NCBI GenBank assembly: GCA_963383645.1
Contig: OY726563.1
Span: forward strand, 38,593,831-38,657,830
Origin: Muscardinus avellanarius
Taxonomy: Eukaryota > Chordata > Mammalia > Rodentia > Gliridae
Direction of reading: 5' to 3'
DNA length: 64,000 nucleotides
Shown piece after piece: positions 53,450 to 63,669 of this stretch; within the stretch, counting starts at the first letter, position 1; each line of letters begins with the position of its first letter. Below the pieces are notes generated by a model. That model searched no databases and had not been told where the DNA came from. It was given only the letters and a program-made list of their open reading frames with translations. The position numbers and the translations under genes were made by a program.

Positions 53450-54217
53450 AAAAAATTTTTATTGGTGTATTATATTCATACATCATATTGGGGTAAAAAA
53501 GTTGTGTGTACATATATGTACACATCACTGATTTAACCCCTACCCAATTCCCACCCCATTCCCACCCCATCCCTCCTTCCCTTGCTTGGCTTGGTGGTTG
53601 ACTTTGTTATGTTTTAGTACATTGTATGTTTTAGAGATTTTCCTCTTCCCCCCTCCTTTCTCCTCCTTTCGGTTGTCTTGTTTGCTCCTCTATAGGATTT
53701 CCTTTTTCTTCTAGAGTTCCTCCTATGAACCGTTTCTCCCTAGCTCTTACATATTAGGGAAAGCATCTGATTTCTTATATTTTGTGACTGACTAATCTCA
53801 CTTAGCATAATGTCCTCCAGTTCCAGCCATTTCCCTGAAAAATGATGTGATTGAGTTTTTTTTAATGGCTGAGTAAAATTCCATTGTGTACATATCCCAT
53901 AGTTTTGTAATCCATTCTTCTGTTGATGGACATCTTGGCTGGTTCCATAGTTTGGCTATGGTGAATTGTGCAGCTATGAACATAGATACACATGCATTAG
54001 TTTGGTAGTTTGGTTTCCTGTCTTTTGGGTAGATACCCAGAAGTGGTATTGCTGGATCAAATGGTAGATTAGTTCCCATTCTTCTGAGTATTCTCCATAC
54101 TGTTTTCCAAAGTGGTTGCACTAATTTGCAATCCCACCAACAATGTTTTAGAGTTCCCACTTCTCCACATCCTTGCCAGCATCTGTTGTTATTTGTGTTT
54201 TGAATGATTGCCATTGA
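53450..54217 (-). mobile_element. 5'-truncated L1 3' end
   Basis: The plus strand opens 'tttttattggtgtattatat' (complement of the L1 end), then the complement of a 3' UTR and of the ORF2 C-terminus. It closely resembles 28544-29230. It lies at the edge of the broken L1 at 48037, with no clean duplication visible. Confidence 0.82.
53798..54214 (-). pseudogene. L1 ORF2 C-terminal fragment with Cys-rich motif
   Basis: Open for 138 codons but lacks everything upstream. It contains 'CWQGCGEVGTLKHCWWDC', the C-terminal cysteine/histidine cluster of L1 ORF2p, then 'PKDRKPNYQTNACVS' and the 'MEFYSAIKK' end. The start ATG is chance. Not functional alone. Confidence 0.85.
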
Positions 54218-54282
54218 TTTATTATTTCTTTATGGTGAAAACACTACAAATTTGAATTTTAAGCATAAAAGGTAGAGCTTGG

Positions 54283-54462
54283 CACAGAGAACACACCTAT
54301 AATCCTAGTACTTGGGAGGCTGAGACAGGAGGATCATGGGTTTGAGGCCAGTATATGGTAACTTAGCAAGAATCTGTTTCAAAATAAAAAATAAAAAGGG
54401 CTGAGGGTATAGCTCAGTGATAGAACCTCATCAGTTTCAACCCCAAGTTCTACCAAAAATAA
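54283..54462 (+). repeat. B1-dID SINE
   Basis: 'agcttggcacagagaacaca' to 'atcagtttcaaccccaag'. Decayed B box. Confidence 0.88.
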
Positions 54463-54842
54463 AGAATAAAGGTAAAATGTGTTTTAAAAAATGGTCAATA
54501 ATCACTCATACTAAAAATACAAATATATTTCAGGTGAAGTTGGAAGGATATAAACTTAAACCAAACTTTAGCCATATGTAACTACCGTTTAAAAAGAGTT
54601 TTCAAAACTGCACACAGGATATAAATCAAAATAGTGATTATCTGTAGGTGGCAACATAATGGGGAATTTTTAGTTTCTTCCTGTTTAAATATGCATTTTC
54701 CAGAGGATATATATTATGATTTTATAGTAAGAAACAAATAGTATCAAATGGCTGGAAAGAACACACTGAAAGTACTAAATCACATGGATTTGAGATTTTT
54801 TTTCCTTTGTAATGGATTTCAAGAATTATCTAACCATCTCTC
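54463..54842. other. Unassigned, possibly ancient repeat
   Basis: 'ttatctgtaggtggcaacat' and 'ctgtttaaatatgcattttc' faintly resemble an old LINE 3' region. No confident call. Confidence 0.3.
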
Positions 54843-54844
54843 TT

Positions 54845-55048
54845 TTTTTGTGGCACTGGGGTTCCTGGAAACCCTTCTACCTCCGGGCTACACCTATTTT
54901 TTTATATTTTTATTTGGAAACAGGGTCTCTTTAGCCAGCGTGGCTGGCTTCGAACCTGCGCGATCCTCTTTTTATTAAAGAATCCTCCTGTCTTCTGTCT
55001 CCGCCTCCCAAGCGTGGGGATTACAAGTGTGCGCCATCACGCCCGGCT
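54845..55048 (-). repeat. SINE, 'ttcctggaaaccc' subfamily, with inserted spacer
   Basis: 'ggcactggggttcctggaaa', 'ccagcgtggctggcttcgaa', end 'gtgcgccatcacgcccggct'. An extra 'ctttttattaaagaatcct' with duplicated 'gatcctc'/'atcctcc' lies in the left half (54961-54990). Confidence 0.9.
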
Positions 55049-55535
55049 ATCCATATATATTTATATATGGGATGTAACTTAGCTCTGATTAAATAGATCA
55101 GTAAACCAGAAATCCCAAGAAAACTTCTTGAGTGATAAATAATCTCTTTTCAGGATTGGTTATACCCTCAATATGTACAAATGTGAACAGTTTTATATGT
55201 AAGTTTTTGTAATTAATTTATATATAATTATACATTACAATTTTAAAAAGTAGGAAAATCAATTTTAAAAATGACTTTCTTGGTTAATTTCTTAATGCAG
55301 CTGTATCAATAACACCAGTACCAATGGCTTATTATAAATTCATAAAGAATTATTTGTGAAAATTAGTTCCAGTGACTATAGTGTACTTGGCTCAGAATGG
55401 GTGCCACCTTCCCTGCCACTCAGTACAAAGTCTTGAAATTAGGATGACACCTTTCTAATAGATAGTGTATATATCAACCTGAGGATGAAATTTATTTGCA
55501 TTCTCTTTTTTATTTTTTAAAATACTTGTGTCTTA
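55049..55535. other. AT-rich interval, nothing recognised
   Basis: No landmarks or frames of note. Confidence 0.4.
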
Positions 55536-55745
55536 GAAGGGCACAGTGGTACACAACTGTAATTCTAGGACTTGGGAGGCTGAGACAAGAGAATCACAGG
55601 TTCAAGGCGAGACTCAACAATTTAGGAAGACTCTCAGCAACTTAGTGAGATTCTGTTTAAAAATAAGTAAATAAATAGGATAGAAATAGAATGCTTAGAT
55701 ATAGAATGGCTCTGGTTTCAATTCCCAGTACCCCCTCTCTGCCCA
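55536..55745 (+). repeat. B1-dID SINE
   Basis: 'gaagggcacagtggtacaca' to 'ggctctggtttcaattccca'. The ID half is altered by a small duplication ('tagaaatagaatgcttagat'). Confidence 0.88.
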
Positions 55746-55914
55746 AAAAAAATACATATGACTTGGTACAACTATTTTAGGAAGCTGTGTCCAGGTCTAT
55801 TAAAGCTAAACATATGCCTACCCAAGGTTCATACAGTTGTCTCTTGATTATAAACACAGACCAAATGCCTGCTTATTTTTATTAAAAGACATGTACACAA
55901 GTATATATTGTAGC

Positions 55915-55916
55915 AT

Positions 55917-55942
<26 letters not shown>
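55915..55942. repeat. (ATT)n microsatellite
   Basis: About nine ATT units at the ID end of the reverse SINE. Confidence 0.92.
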
Positions 55943-55948
<6 letters not shown>

Positions 55949-56151
55949 ATGCTACTGAGGATGGAACCCTGTGTCATTCTACATATGAACTATACCCACA
56001 GCCCTATCTTTTTTTATTCTTTATTTTGAAACAGGGTCTCATTGAATTCCAAAAGGCCCCTTAAGTAGCTGAGGCTGGCCGCGAACAGCAATCCTCCTGT
56101 CTCAACTTCCCAAATGCTGGGATTACAAGGTGCCATCATGCCTGGCTTATG
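55943..56151 (-). repeat. B1-dID SINE with 14-bp TSD
   Basis: 'gctactgaggatggaaccct' to 'gtgccatcatgcctggct'. The L1 sequence 'ttgtagcattatta' is duplicated at 55908-55921 and 56152-56165. Confidence 0.92.
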
Positions 56152-56178
56152 TTGTAGCATTATTAACAGCAACTTTAT

Positions 56179-56402
56179 TTTTATTTATTAATTAATTTAT
56201 TTTGCAGGTCTGGGGATGGAACCCAGGGGCATTCTACCTCCGACCTATAACCCCTGCCCTATTTTTTATTCTTTGTTTTGAAACAGGGTCTCACTATGTT
56301 GCGGAGGGCCTCACTAAGTAGCTGAGGCTGTCCACGTACTGCAATCCTCTGGTCTCAGCCTCCAGAATGCTGGGACTACAAGCATGCACCACCACGCCCG
56401 GC
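56179..56402 (-). repeat. SINE, 'ggtctggggatgg' subfamily, with 16-bp TSD
   Basis: 'ggtctggggatggaacccag' and 'gcggagggcctcactaagta' mark a third subfamily. The target 'ttaacagcaactttat' is repeated at 56163-56178 and 56403-56418. Confidence 0.95.
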
Positions 56403-56916
56403 TTAACAGCAACTTTATACTGGAAACTGCTTGCATGGCCATTGACAGCAGAATAGATAGATTATGGTCTGTTTTCCCAATGCAATACTATACAACAAGG
56501 GAATAAATGGCCATCAACTGCACAGAACAATATGGGTGGATTTCACAGGCATAACATTAAGCAAAATAAACCAGACATTAAACATATTATGATTACATTT
56601 ACATCAAATTAAATGAAGGGCCCAGGGTTACCCTTGGAGGAGTAGCATCTAGACAAGGCACAAGAGTGCTTCTGAGAAACTGATTTTTCCATTTCTAATG
56701 AGTTTCCAGGTAATGAACATGTTGCTAGTTTTAGAGTATACTTTGATAATGTTGTCTAAGGGAAATTGAAATGGGCTTGAGAAAGCTAACCTGCAACATA
56801 GAAGAAAATCATTCTTGTAAGGTTTGTTACAATAGGAAAATTCCCAAACCACTTATTCACTGGGTCCATGTTGTTTCCCCCCACCCATTTGGTGTGTTTG
56901 TGTGTGCATGTGTACA

Positions 56917-57107
56917 CACTAGGGATTGAACCCAGAGATATTCTATCCCAGAGCTACAGCTCCAGACCTAATTTATATTTTTTAATTTGAAACAGCGCTT
57001 CAGTAAGTTGCTCAGAGTCTTACTAAGTTGTTGAGGCTTTCCTTGAACCTTTGACCTTCCTGTCTCAGCCTCCCAAGTATAGAGAGGCATGCACCACCAA
57101 GCCCAGC
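56917..57107 (-). repeat. B1-dID SINE
   Basis: 'cactagggattgaacccaga' to 'catgcaccaccaagcccagc'. A GTGTGTGCATGTGTACAC run lies at its left. 56641-56890 holds nothing recognised. Confidence 0.9.
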
Positions 57108-57197
57108 TTCTATGGGTCTTTTTTTTTTTTTTACTAGTTATCCAGTATATTTTTATCCTTGGGGTCCATGGAGAACAATTTGAGGATCATTGGCTCA

Positions 57198-57385
57198 GAG
57201 CAGTGGTCATCACCCATGGCTGCCCACTACATTGTCCCTGTCCTAAAGAATGCTAAAAAATACAGGTGCCTTGGCCCTATCCACCCAGATTTTGATGTAT
57301 TCAGTGGAGCATGCCCAACAGCACCCGCTGAGGGATTCTCATATGCAGCCAAGTTTAGGAAGCACAGGCCAAGAATGACTGAGAA
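57198..57385 (+). mobile_element. MER5-like hAT-Charlie non-autonomous element
   Basis: Starts 'cagagcagtggtcatcaccc' and ends with the partial inverted complement 'gcagccaagtttaggaagc'. The middle 'ccttggccctatccacccag' follows MER5 text. It is short and carries no transposase. The 77-codon frame over it (57159-57392) is not a gene. Confidence 0.68.
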
Positions 57386-57595
57386 TCTTTAAGTGGGTTA
57401 CAAAAGCTGGCAGATAAACTCAATTCTTTTCTAAGAACAGTCATACAGGAGTTCACTTTTCAAGACTTAGAGGGTCTGAAGGAATTTGCCTCCACAGACT
57501 CCCTGCATCAGGAGAGAGAGATGAGCTATTTGTTGCATTGCCATTGTTTTCAGCTCCCAGAAAACAGTTTGAATCTTGGGACTTCCTAGAGTTTT

Positions 57596-57800
57596 TTGTT
57601 TGGTAGTGGAGGCTGAACGCAAGGGCATTCTACATCCAACCTACACCCACAGCCCGTTTTTTATTTTTTATTTTGAAACAGGGTCTCGCTAGGTTGATGA
57701 GAGTCTGGCTAATTTGCTGAGACTGGCCTAGAACCTGTGATCCTTCTGGCTCAGACTCCCACATTATTAGGATTACTGGTATGCACCACCAAACCTGATT
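57596..57800 (-). repeat. B1-dID SINE
   Basis: 'ggtagtggaggctgaacgca' to 'tatgcaccaccaaacctga'. 57386-57595 shows nothing recognised. Confidence 0.88.
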
Positions 57801-58215
57801 CTTCCAGTCTTTGGAATTTGCATTGGTTTTCTTCAGTCATTTGAAATCTTTTAAAGTCTGTTCACTTAGCACAGAAGTAGTTCTTTTTCTATTTTTACTT
57901 TTTATTATAAATAGTAAATTCATATTCAGTGTACACATTAATGAATTTCATGGTGACATTTTCATCAATTCATATACTGCCACAGAAAGATTTCTTCAAG
58001 GAGCTCACAACTTTAGATAAATAAGCATGTTATTAGAAGAACTTATAAGTCTATATTATAGATCAAGAGTGAAAAAACAAAAGAAAAATAGAGAAGGCAA
58101 GAATAACTATTTCCATATTAATCTCAGAAGGTGTTTCAACTCCTAATTAGAGCCTTATCCAAGGTGTTGTAGAGTAATTGAATTAAAGATTGGCCCTTCC
58201 TTAAAATTAATCTCT
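57801..58215. other. AT-rich interval, nothing recognised
   Basis: No landmark recognised. A 69-codon frame (57811-58020) has no support. Confidence 0.4.
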
Positions 58216-58641
58216 TTTTCTGTGTGGAACTAATGATTGAACACAGGGGCATTCTACCTCTGAGCTACTTTCCCAGCCCTATTTTTTTTTCAGGTCTGGG
58301 GATGGAACCCAGAGGCATTTGACCTCCAAGATACACCCCCAGCCCAATTTTTTAGTCTTTATTTTGAAAAAGGGTCTCACTGAGTTGCAGAGGACCTCAC
58401 TAAGCAGCTGAGGCTGTCCATGAACCGCGATCCTCTGGTCTCAGCCTCCCAAATGCTGGGATTACAAATGTGCGCCACCACGCCCAGCTCCCCAGCCGTA
58501 TTTTTTATTGTTTATTTTGAAACAGGGTCTAGCTAAGTTGCAAAGGGCCTCACTAAGTAGCTGAGGCTGGCCGTGAACCTGTGATCCTTCTGTCTCAGCC
58601 TCCCAAGTACTGGGATTATCGTCATGTGCCACCAAATCCAA
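58216..58641 (-). repeat. B1-dID SINE split by a second SINE
   Basis: ID half 58216-58287 ('aatgattgaacacaggggca'). Left half from 58491 ('gggtctagctaagttgcaaa') to 'catgtgccaccaaatcc'. Confidence 0.9.
58288..58490 (-). repeat. Inner SINE, 'ggtctggggatgg' subfamily
   Basis: 'caggtctggggatggaaccc' to 'gtgcgccaccacgcccagct'. The host text 'cccagccctatttttt' (58272-58287) recurs as 'cccagccgtatttttt' (58491-58506). Confidence 0.93.
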
Positions 58642-59272
58642 CTAGATTATAAACTCTTTTCATTTTATCTCAACTTCTTCTACATCACCTCTCTTCCAAG
58701 CAAAATAATACATGAATAATGTACTTGCTGCATAATTAAATTAGAACTGCAAATTTTGGCCCCCAGAAAAAGGAAGAATGAGAGCAAAAAAAAAAAAAAG
58801 AGTGAAAGAGACTGATGATTCATCAATCATTTTGGGTGGGGAAGTAAATAACTCAAGATTTAACCTTTTAACTCATGGACTTTGGGATTTGAATCATTTT
58901 AGGCATGGAAATCTTTCCAAAACATGTCATGTCTGTCTCTGCTTTTTGGGGTCAGTGTTGCTGGCTTTCAAACTTCCTCTTACCTTTGAAACTCATTCAT
59001 TCATTTATTCACTCATTCAGTCACTCAGTCTTTATCTATTCAACAAATATTAATGAACATCTATGTGTACCATGTACTGTGCTCATCCCTGCATATATAA
59101 AGGTAGAGAAGACATGACCCCTACTTTCTAGAAGCCTGTGCCCATGGCATAATAGATGTGGCTGTAGATGGATGTACTGTTGGGTGAGCCTAAGCGGGAT
59201 ATGATTCACAATAGCTCACTACGGCCTTGCATGAGAAAGTCAATGAAGTCATCTTTCATTTTGACCATTTAC
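58642..59272. repeat. Mostly unique sequence with an ancient repeat at 58995-59160
   Basis: 'cattcattcatttattcact', 'caacaaatattaatgaacat' and 'gtaccatgtactgtgctcat' are a widespread old mammalian repeat whose family I cannot fix. The rest, including a 13-A run at 58786, shows nothing. Confidence 0.4.
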
Positions 59273-59911
59273 TCCCTTCTTGGCAAAATTCCATTGTGTA
59301 CATATCCCATAATTTTGTAATCCATTCATCTGTTGGGACATCTTGGTTGGTTCCATAGTTTGGCAATTGTGAGTTGTGAAGCTATAGATAGACATGCATT
59401 AGTTTGGTAGTTTGGTTTCCATTCTTTTTGGTAGATACCCAGAAGTGGTATTGCTGGATCATATGTTAGATTCATTCCCATTCTTCTGAGGATCCTACAT
59501 ACTGTTTTTCAAAGTGATTGCACTAATTTGCAATACCACCAACATATATTAGAGTTCTCACTTCTCCACATCCTCACCATCATTTGTTGTTGTTTGTGTT
59601 TTTAATGATTGCCATTCTAATTGGGGTTAGGGGAAATCTCAGGGTAGTTTTGATTTACATCCCTTACTGCTAATAATGTTGAATATTGTTTCATACATTT
59701 GTATTTTTTGTGAAGTATCTATTTAGTTCACTTACCCATTTTTTGATTGTTTGATTGGGTTGTTTTCTTAGTGATAAGTTTGTTGAGTTCTCTGTATATT
59801 TCAGATATTAGTCCTCTATTGGGAGACTAGTTGGCAAAAAATTCTCTCCCATTCTATGGGCTCTCTTTTGAGGTTCTTGATAGTTGTCTTTGCTGCACAG
59901 AAGCTCTTCAG

Positions 59912-60085
59912 GTTTTTTTTTTTTTTTTTTGGTGGTACTCGGGGTGGATCCCAGGGGCTTTCCTACCTCCAGGCTATACTCCCAGACCGATTTTATACTT
60001 TACTTGAAACAGGGTCTTACTAAGTTGCTGAGAGCCTCACTAAGTAGCTGAGGCTGGCTTCAAGCATGTGCCACCATGCCCAGCT
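59912..60085 (-). repeat. SINE, 'cagacc' subfamily, with 12-bp TSD
   Basis: 'ggtggtactcggggtggatc' to 'catgtgccaccatgcccagc'. The L1 sequence 'gaagctcttcag' is duplicated at 59900-59911 and 60086-60097. Confidence 0.93.
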
Positions 60086-60125
60086 GAAGCTCTTCAGTTT
60101 AATGCAATCCTACATATTGATCCTG

Positions 60126-60341
60126 ATTTTTTTTTTTTTTTGGGAGGGTCTGAGGATGGAACCCAGGGGCATTCTACCTCCGAGCTACAACCCCAACCCT
60201 ATTTTTTTTCTTTATTTTGAAACTGGGTCTCACGAAGTTGCAGAGGGCCTCACTAAGTAGCTGAGGCTGTCCACGAACCGCGATCCTCCGGTCTCAGCCT
60301 CCTGAGTGCTGGGATTACAAGCGTGTGCCACCATGCCCAGC
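60126..60341 (-). repeat. SINE, 'ggtctg.ggatgg' subfamily, with short TSD
   Basis: 'ggtctgaggatggaacccag' to 'gtgtgccaccatgcccagc'. 'ttgatcctg' occurs at 60117-60125 and 60342-60350. Confidence 0.93.
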
Positions 60342-60712
60342 TTGATCCTGTTTTTAATTTCTTGTGCCTTTGGGATCTTGTTGAGAAAGATTAGTCAGTC
60401 ACAAAAAGTAAAAAATTGGATGCTCTCCCTAATATGTGGAAGCTAGAGAGAAAATGGGACATAGGAAGAAGAAACCTTAGATGAGTAAAGAAGGCTACAT
60501 AACTGAGGGAGATGGAAGGAAGAGAGTGAAACTCCCTAATGCACATGATGTAGATTAACAAACACATCAGAGTCAATCACTAAGCAGAACATGAGAAGGA
60601 GGAAGGGGGAGGAAATGGGGTTGAAATAGGGGAAGGGCTAAATATTTGATGTGTGCATGTATGCCTCTACATTTTTGTATCTCATTAAGATGTATGAAAT
60701 GCACCAATAAAA

Positions 60713-61264
60713 ATATATGTATATATGTAAAAGAAGAAAGTTGCTTTACTACCTCACTTAAATCTACTATTTTGAAACTAATTATACTATTTATATTTAT
60801 ACCATTTATACTTTTGAAAACATATTGAAGGTACAAAGAAATGACTGAAGTAGCCTGAAAGATATCTTGCCCGCCCCTTCAAAACTGAGAGCTGAAGGTA
60901 AATGTGCAGTGACTTGAAGTTTTAGGGTGTTCCAATTTTATGAGAACTGTCAGTATCAGTATGCACATTAAATCCACATACATTTTAATCTTTGACAGCT
61001 CAACATTATAGATTCATTGGCTGGGGAAGAAATAGACCACAACAGCCAAAAAGAACCAGTTTGAGTATCATTATAAAAACTCTCTAGGACAAAAAAAATA
61101 TGCTTAAAAATGAATGTTCTATAGAGCCCACAAAAAATGTTCTATAATCACAAGTATCAGACTTTTTATTGGCTGAATTTAGCTTTCTAAAGACATTGAA
61201 ATGTGAAACTTCAGCATCATATACCTAGAAGAATGCAGAAATCAGGAAATTGTGCATGCTGTTT
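60713..61264. other. Apparently unique sequence
   Basis: AT-rich at first, then ordinary. No repeat or frame recognised. Confidence 0.45.
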
Positions 61265-61935
61265 TTAAAATGTGTTCAGATATAATTCATACACCATAAA
61301 AATCACCATTTTGAAGTGTACAATTCGATGAGTTTTAGTATATTCAGAGGGTCATGTACTCATCACTATTTTAAAGCATTTTCATCACCCCAGCAAAAAA
61401 TCCTATACCCATTTGCAGTTGTTCCCCCATTCTCCTTTCCTCTTGTTCCCAGCACCCACTAATCTAATTTCTATCTGTGGATTGGCTTATTTTGTGCATA
61501 TCATATAAATGGAATCATACAACATGTGTCTTTTGTCACTGGTTTATTTCATTTAGCATACTTTCAAGGTTCATCTAGGTTGTAGCATATACCAGTACTT
61601 GTTCCTTTTTATGGCTGAATAATATCCCATTGTATGGACACGTCACATTTTGTTTGTTCATCAGTTGAAAATTTGGGCTGTCTCTACCTTTGACTATTAT
61701 AAATAGTGCTACTGTAACACTCAAATGACCATTTGTCTGTTGACAGGTGTTTTCTTTTATCTTTGGTATACACCCAGGAGTGGAATTTCTGGATTAAATG
61801 GTACCTTTATATTTAATCTTTAGAGGAAGAACTGCAAAATGGTTTTCAAAGGTGACTGTGTCATTTCACATTCCTTCCAGCAGTGAATGAGAGTTCCAAT
61901 TTTCCTATAACCTTAAAAACATTGGCTGTTTTCAC
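61265..61935 (-). repeat. Old L1 3' region, antisense
   Basis: 'atataattcatacaccataa', 'atggctgaataatatcccat' and 'cacccaggagtggaatttct' match the complement of an ancient L1 end, in the same class as 330-1058. Confidence 0.68.
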
Positions 61936-61941
61936 TTTTAT

Positions 61942-62259
61942 TTTTTCAATAGTTTCATTAGTGCATTTTAATTATACATCACACTGAGGAATAGAGTGAT
62001 AGGAGCATACATGCAAACAACATTTGGTATGTTTCCCTCTGGATCAGATCCTACTCCCTCCCCTTCCTTGTGTATATTATCGAGATTGGTAATGATAATT
62101 TCATACAAGTACACAACATTAAACTGTTACCTTCATTACATCTCTATTCCCTCTCCTCCCTCCTCTAAACCCCTCCATCACTCCAGTAGAGTCTACTCCT
62201 TTTTCTGAGGTCTCTTTTGTTACCAAATTTCTAGCCTCCACATATGAGAGAAAACATAG
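61942..62259 (-). repeat. 5'-truncated L1 3' UTR insertion
   Basis: 'ttcattagtgcattttaatt', 'gaatagagtgataggagcat' and 'ccacatatgagagaaaacat'. It is related to 20266 and inserted next to the old L1. Confidence 0.75.
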
Positions 62260-62270
62260 AACTATTCTTT

Positions 62271-62480
62271 AATTTTTGTGGGTCTGGGATGGAACCCAGG
62301 GGCATTTGACCTCCAATCCATACCCCTAGCCCTGTTTTTTTATTCTTTATTTTGAAACAGGGTCTCACTAAGTTGTGGAGGGCTTCACTAAGTAGCTGAG
62401 GCTGTTCGCGAACTTCGATCCGCTGGTCTCAGCCTCCCGAATGCTGGGATTACAAGCATATGCCACCACGTCCGGCTCAC
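62271..62480 (-). repeat. SINE, 'ggtctgggatgg' subfamily, with TSD
   Basis: 'ggtctgggatggaacccagg' to 'gccaccacgtccggctcac'. 'aactattcttt' is present at 62260-62270 and 62481-62491. Confidence 0.93.
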
Positions 62481-62512
62481 AACTATTCTTTTATTCTTTA
62501 ATTATAGCTCAG

Positions 62513-63178
62513 AGCCAGGTGTGATGGCGCATGTCTGTAACCCTGGTACTCGGGAGGCTGAGACAGGAGGATCACAGGTTCATGGCCAGTCTCATCAACT
62601 TAGCAAGGCCCTCTACAACTTAGTGAGACCATGTTTCAAAATAAAACAGATGAATGGATTGCAAAACTCTGGGAAATACACACAATGGAATTCTACTCAG
62701 CCATAAAGAAGAACAAAATAATATCATTTGCAATAAGATGGAAAGTCCTGGAGAGCATTATGTTAAGTGAGATTAGCAAAGCACAGAAGGAAAAGGTACA
62801 TATGTTCCCTCTAATATGCCCAAACTAGGGAATGTAGAGGATACTAGTGGTAATGGAGGGAAAATACCAGCAAAACTTGAATGGAAAGATAGGGGAGGAG
62901 GAAGGCTGAACTTGATTAATGAGGGTCTACATCTGAATATGTATAAAATTATGAATATAGCATGGTTACCCTGGACAATCATTGGTGGGAGGGGGGAAGG
63001 GAAAACAGAGGCAGGGGGGAGAGGGCACCAAGTATAGTTTAAATGTATACCATTTATGTTCAATAAAAATTAAAAAAAAACAAAATAAAAAAATAAAAAA
63101 TAGTGCTGTGGCATAGCTCAGAGGTAGAATGTCCCTGGGTTTAATCCCTAGTGCCTAAATAAATAAATAAATAAATAA
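62513..63178 (+). repeat. B1-dID SINE split by an L1
   Basis: B1 half 62513-62646 ('gagccaggtgtgatggcgca'). ID half from 63081 ('ggcatagctcagaggtagaa', 'gtccctgggtttaatcccta'), with an (AAAT)n tail to 63178. Confidence 0.92.
62647..63080 (+). mobile_element. 5'-truncated L1 in the SINE's A-rich linker
   Basis: From 'gatgaatggattgcaaaact' through 'ggagagcattatgttaagtg' and a G-rich 3' UTR to 'gttcaataaaaattaaaaa'. The linker text 'caaaataaaa' is duplicated at 62637-62646 and 63081-63090. Confidence 0.88.
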
Positions 63179-63407
63179 TAGCACAGTTGTTCAATGGTGT
63201 TTTACCTTTTGCTTTTTTAATCAGATCAGGCAGGACAGAACTGTAGTGTATGAAACTGGTACCCTACCTAGATCCCTTTTGGCCTCCTTCCATGCTTACC
63301 CTCTGAGTTGCTGGCAAACTACAGGCACCATATATTTTTAGAGATTAGCTTTCAAAGACCTCAGTCAATGAACCACCAACAAAGAGGGTATAAAAGGCAG
63401 CCCCAGC

Positions 63408-63606
63408 CAGGCATAGTGATGCCCACCTGTAATCCTAGTACTTGGGAGGCTGAGACAGGATTGCAGACCAGGCAGGTTCAAGACTGGCCTCAGTACTTTA
63501 GCAACACATTCAGCAACTTAGCAAGACCCTGTTTCAAAATAAAAACTGAAAAAGGCTGGGGGTGTAGTTCTGAGGTAGAAGGCTCATGGGTTCAATCCCT
63601 AGTACA
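63408..63606 (+). repeat. B1-dID SINE
   Basis: 'agccaggcatagtgatgccc' to 'gctcatgggttcaatcccta'. It carries a small insertion ('cagaccaggcag') in the left half. 63179-63407 shows nothing recognised. Confidence 0.92.
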
Positions 63607-63669
63607 AAATAAATAAATAAATAAATAAATAAGTAAATAAATTAAATAAATAAATAAATACATAAATAA
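63606..63669. repeat. (AAAT)n microsatellite
   Basis: About 15 AAAT units, slightly interrupted, forming the SINE's tail. Confidence 0.95.

Larger units (their letters stand above)
55870..56640 (+). repeat. Old L1 ORF2 end, split by two SINEs
   Basis: After removing the SINEs the text joins as '...attgtagcattatta' with 'acagcaactttatactgg', then 'ccaatgcaatactatacaac' and 'gtggatttcacaggcataac'. This is the usual end of an ancient L1 ORF2. Confidence 0.65.
59273..60712 (+). mobile_element. L1 with 5' inversion (twin priming), two SINEs inside
   Basis: 59273-60388 is antisense ORF2 from its end ('caaaattccattgtgtacat') back to mid-ORF2 ('gggatcttgttgagaaag'). At about 60389 the strand flips to sense ('ttagtcagtcacaaaaagta') and runs through the 3' UTR to 'gaaatgcaccaataaaaata'. 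The sense arm starts about 100 bp downstream of where the inverted arm's sequence ends, as twin priming predicts. Confidence 0.82.

Noticed and set aside
57159..57392. 77-codon open frame as a gene
   Set aside because: Covers a MER5-like transposon; reading frame is coincidental.
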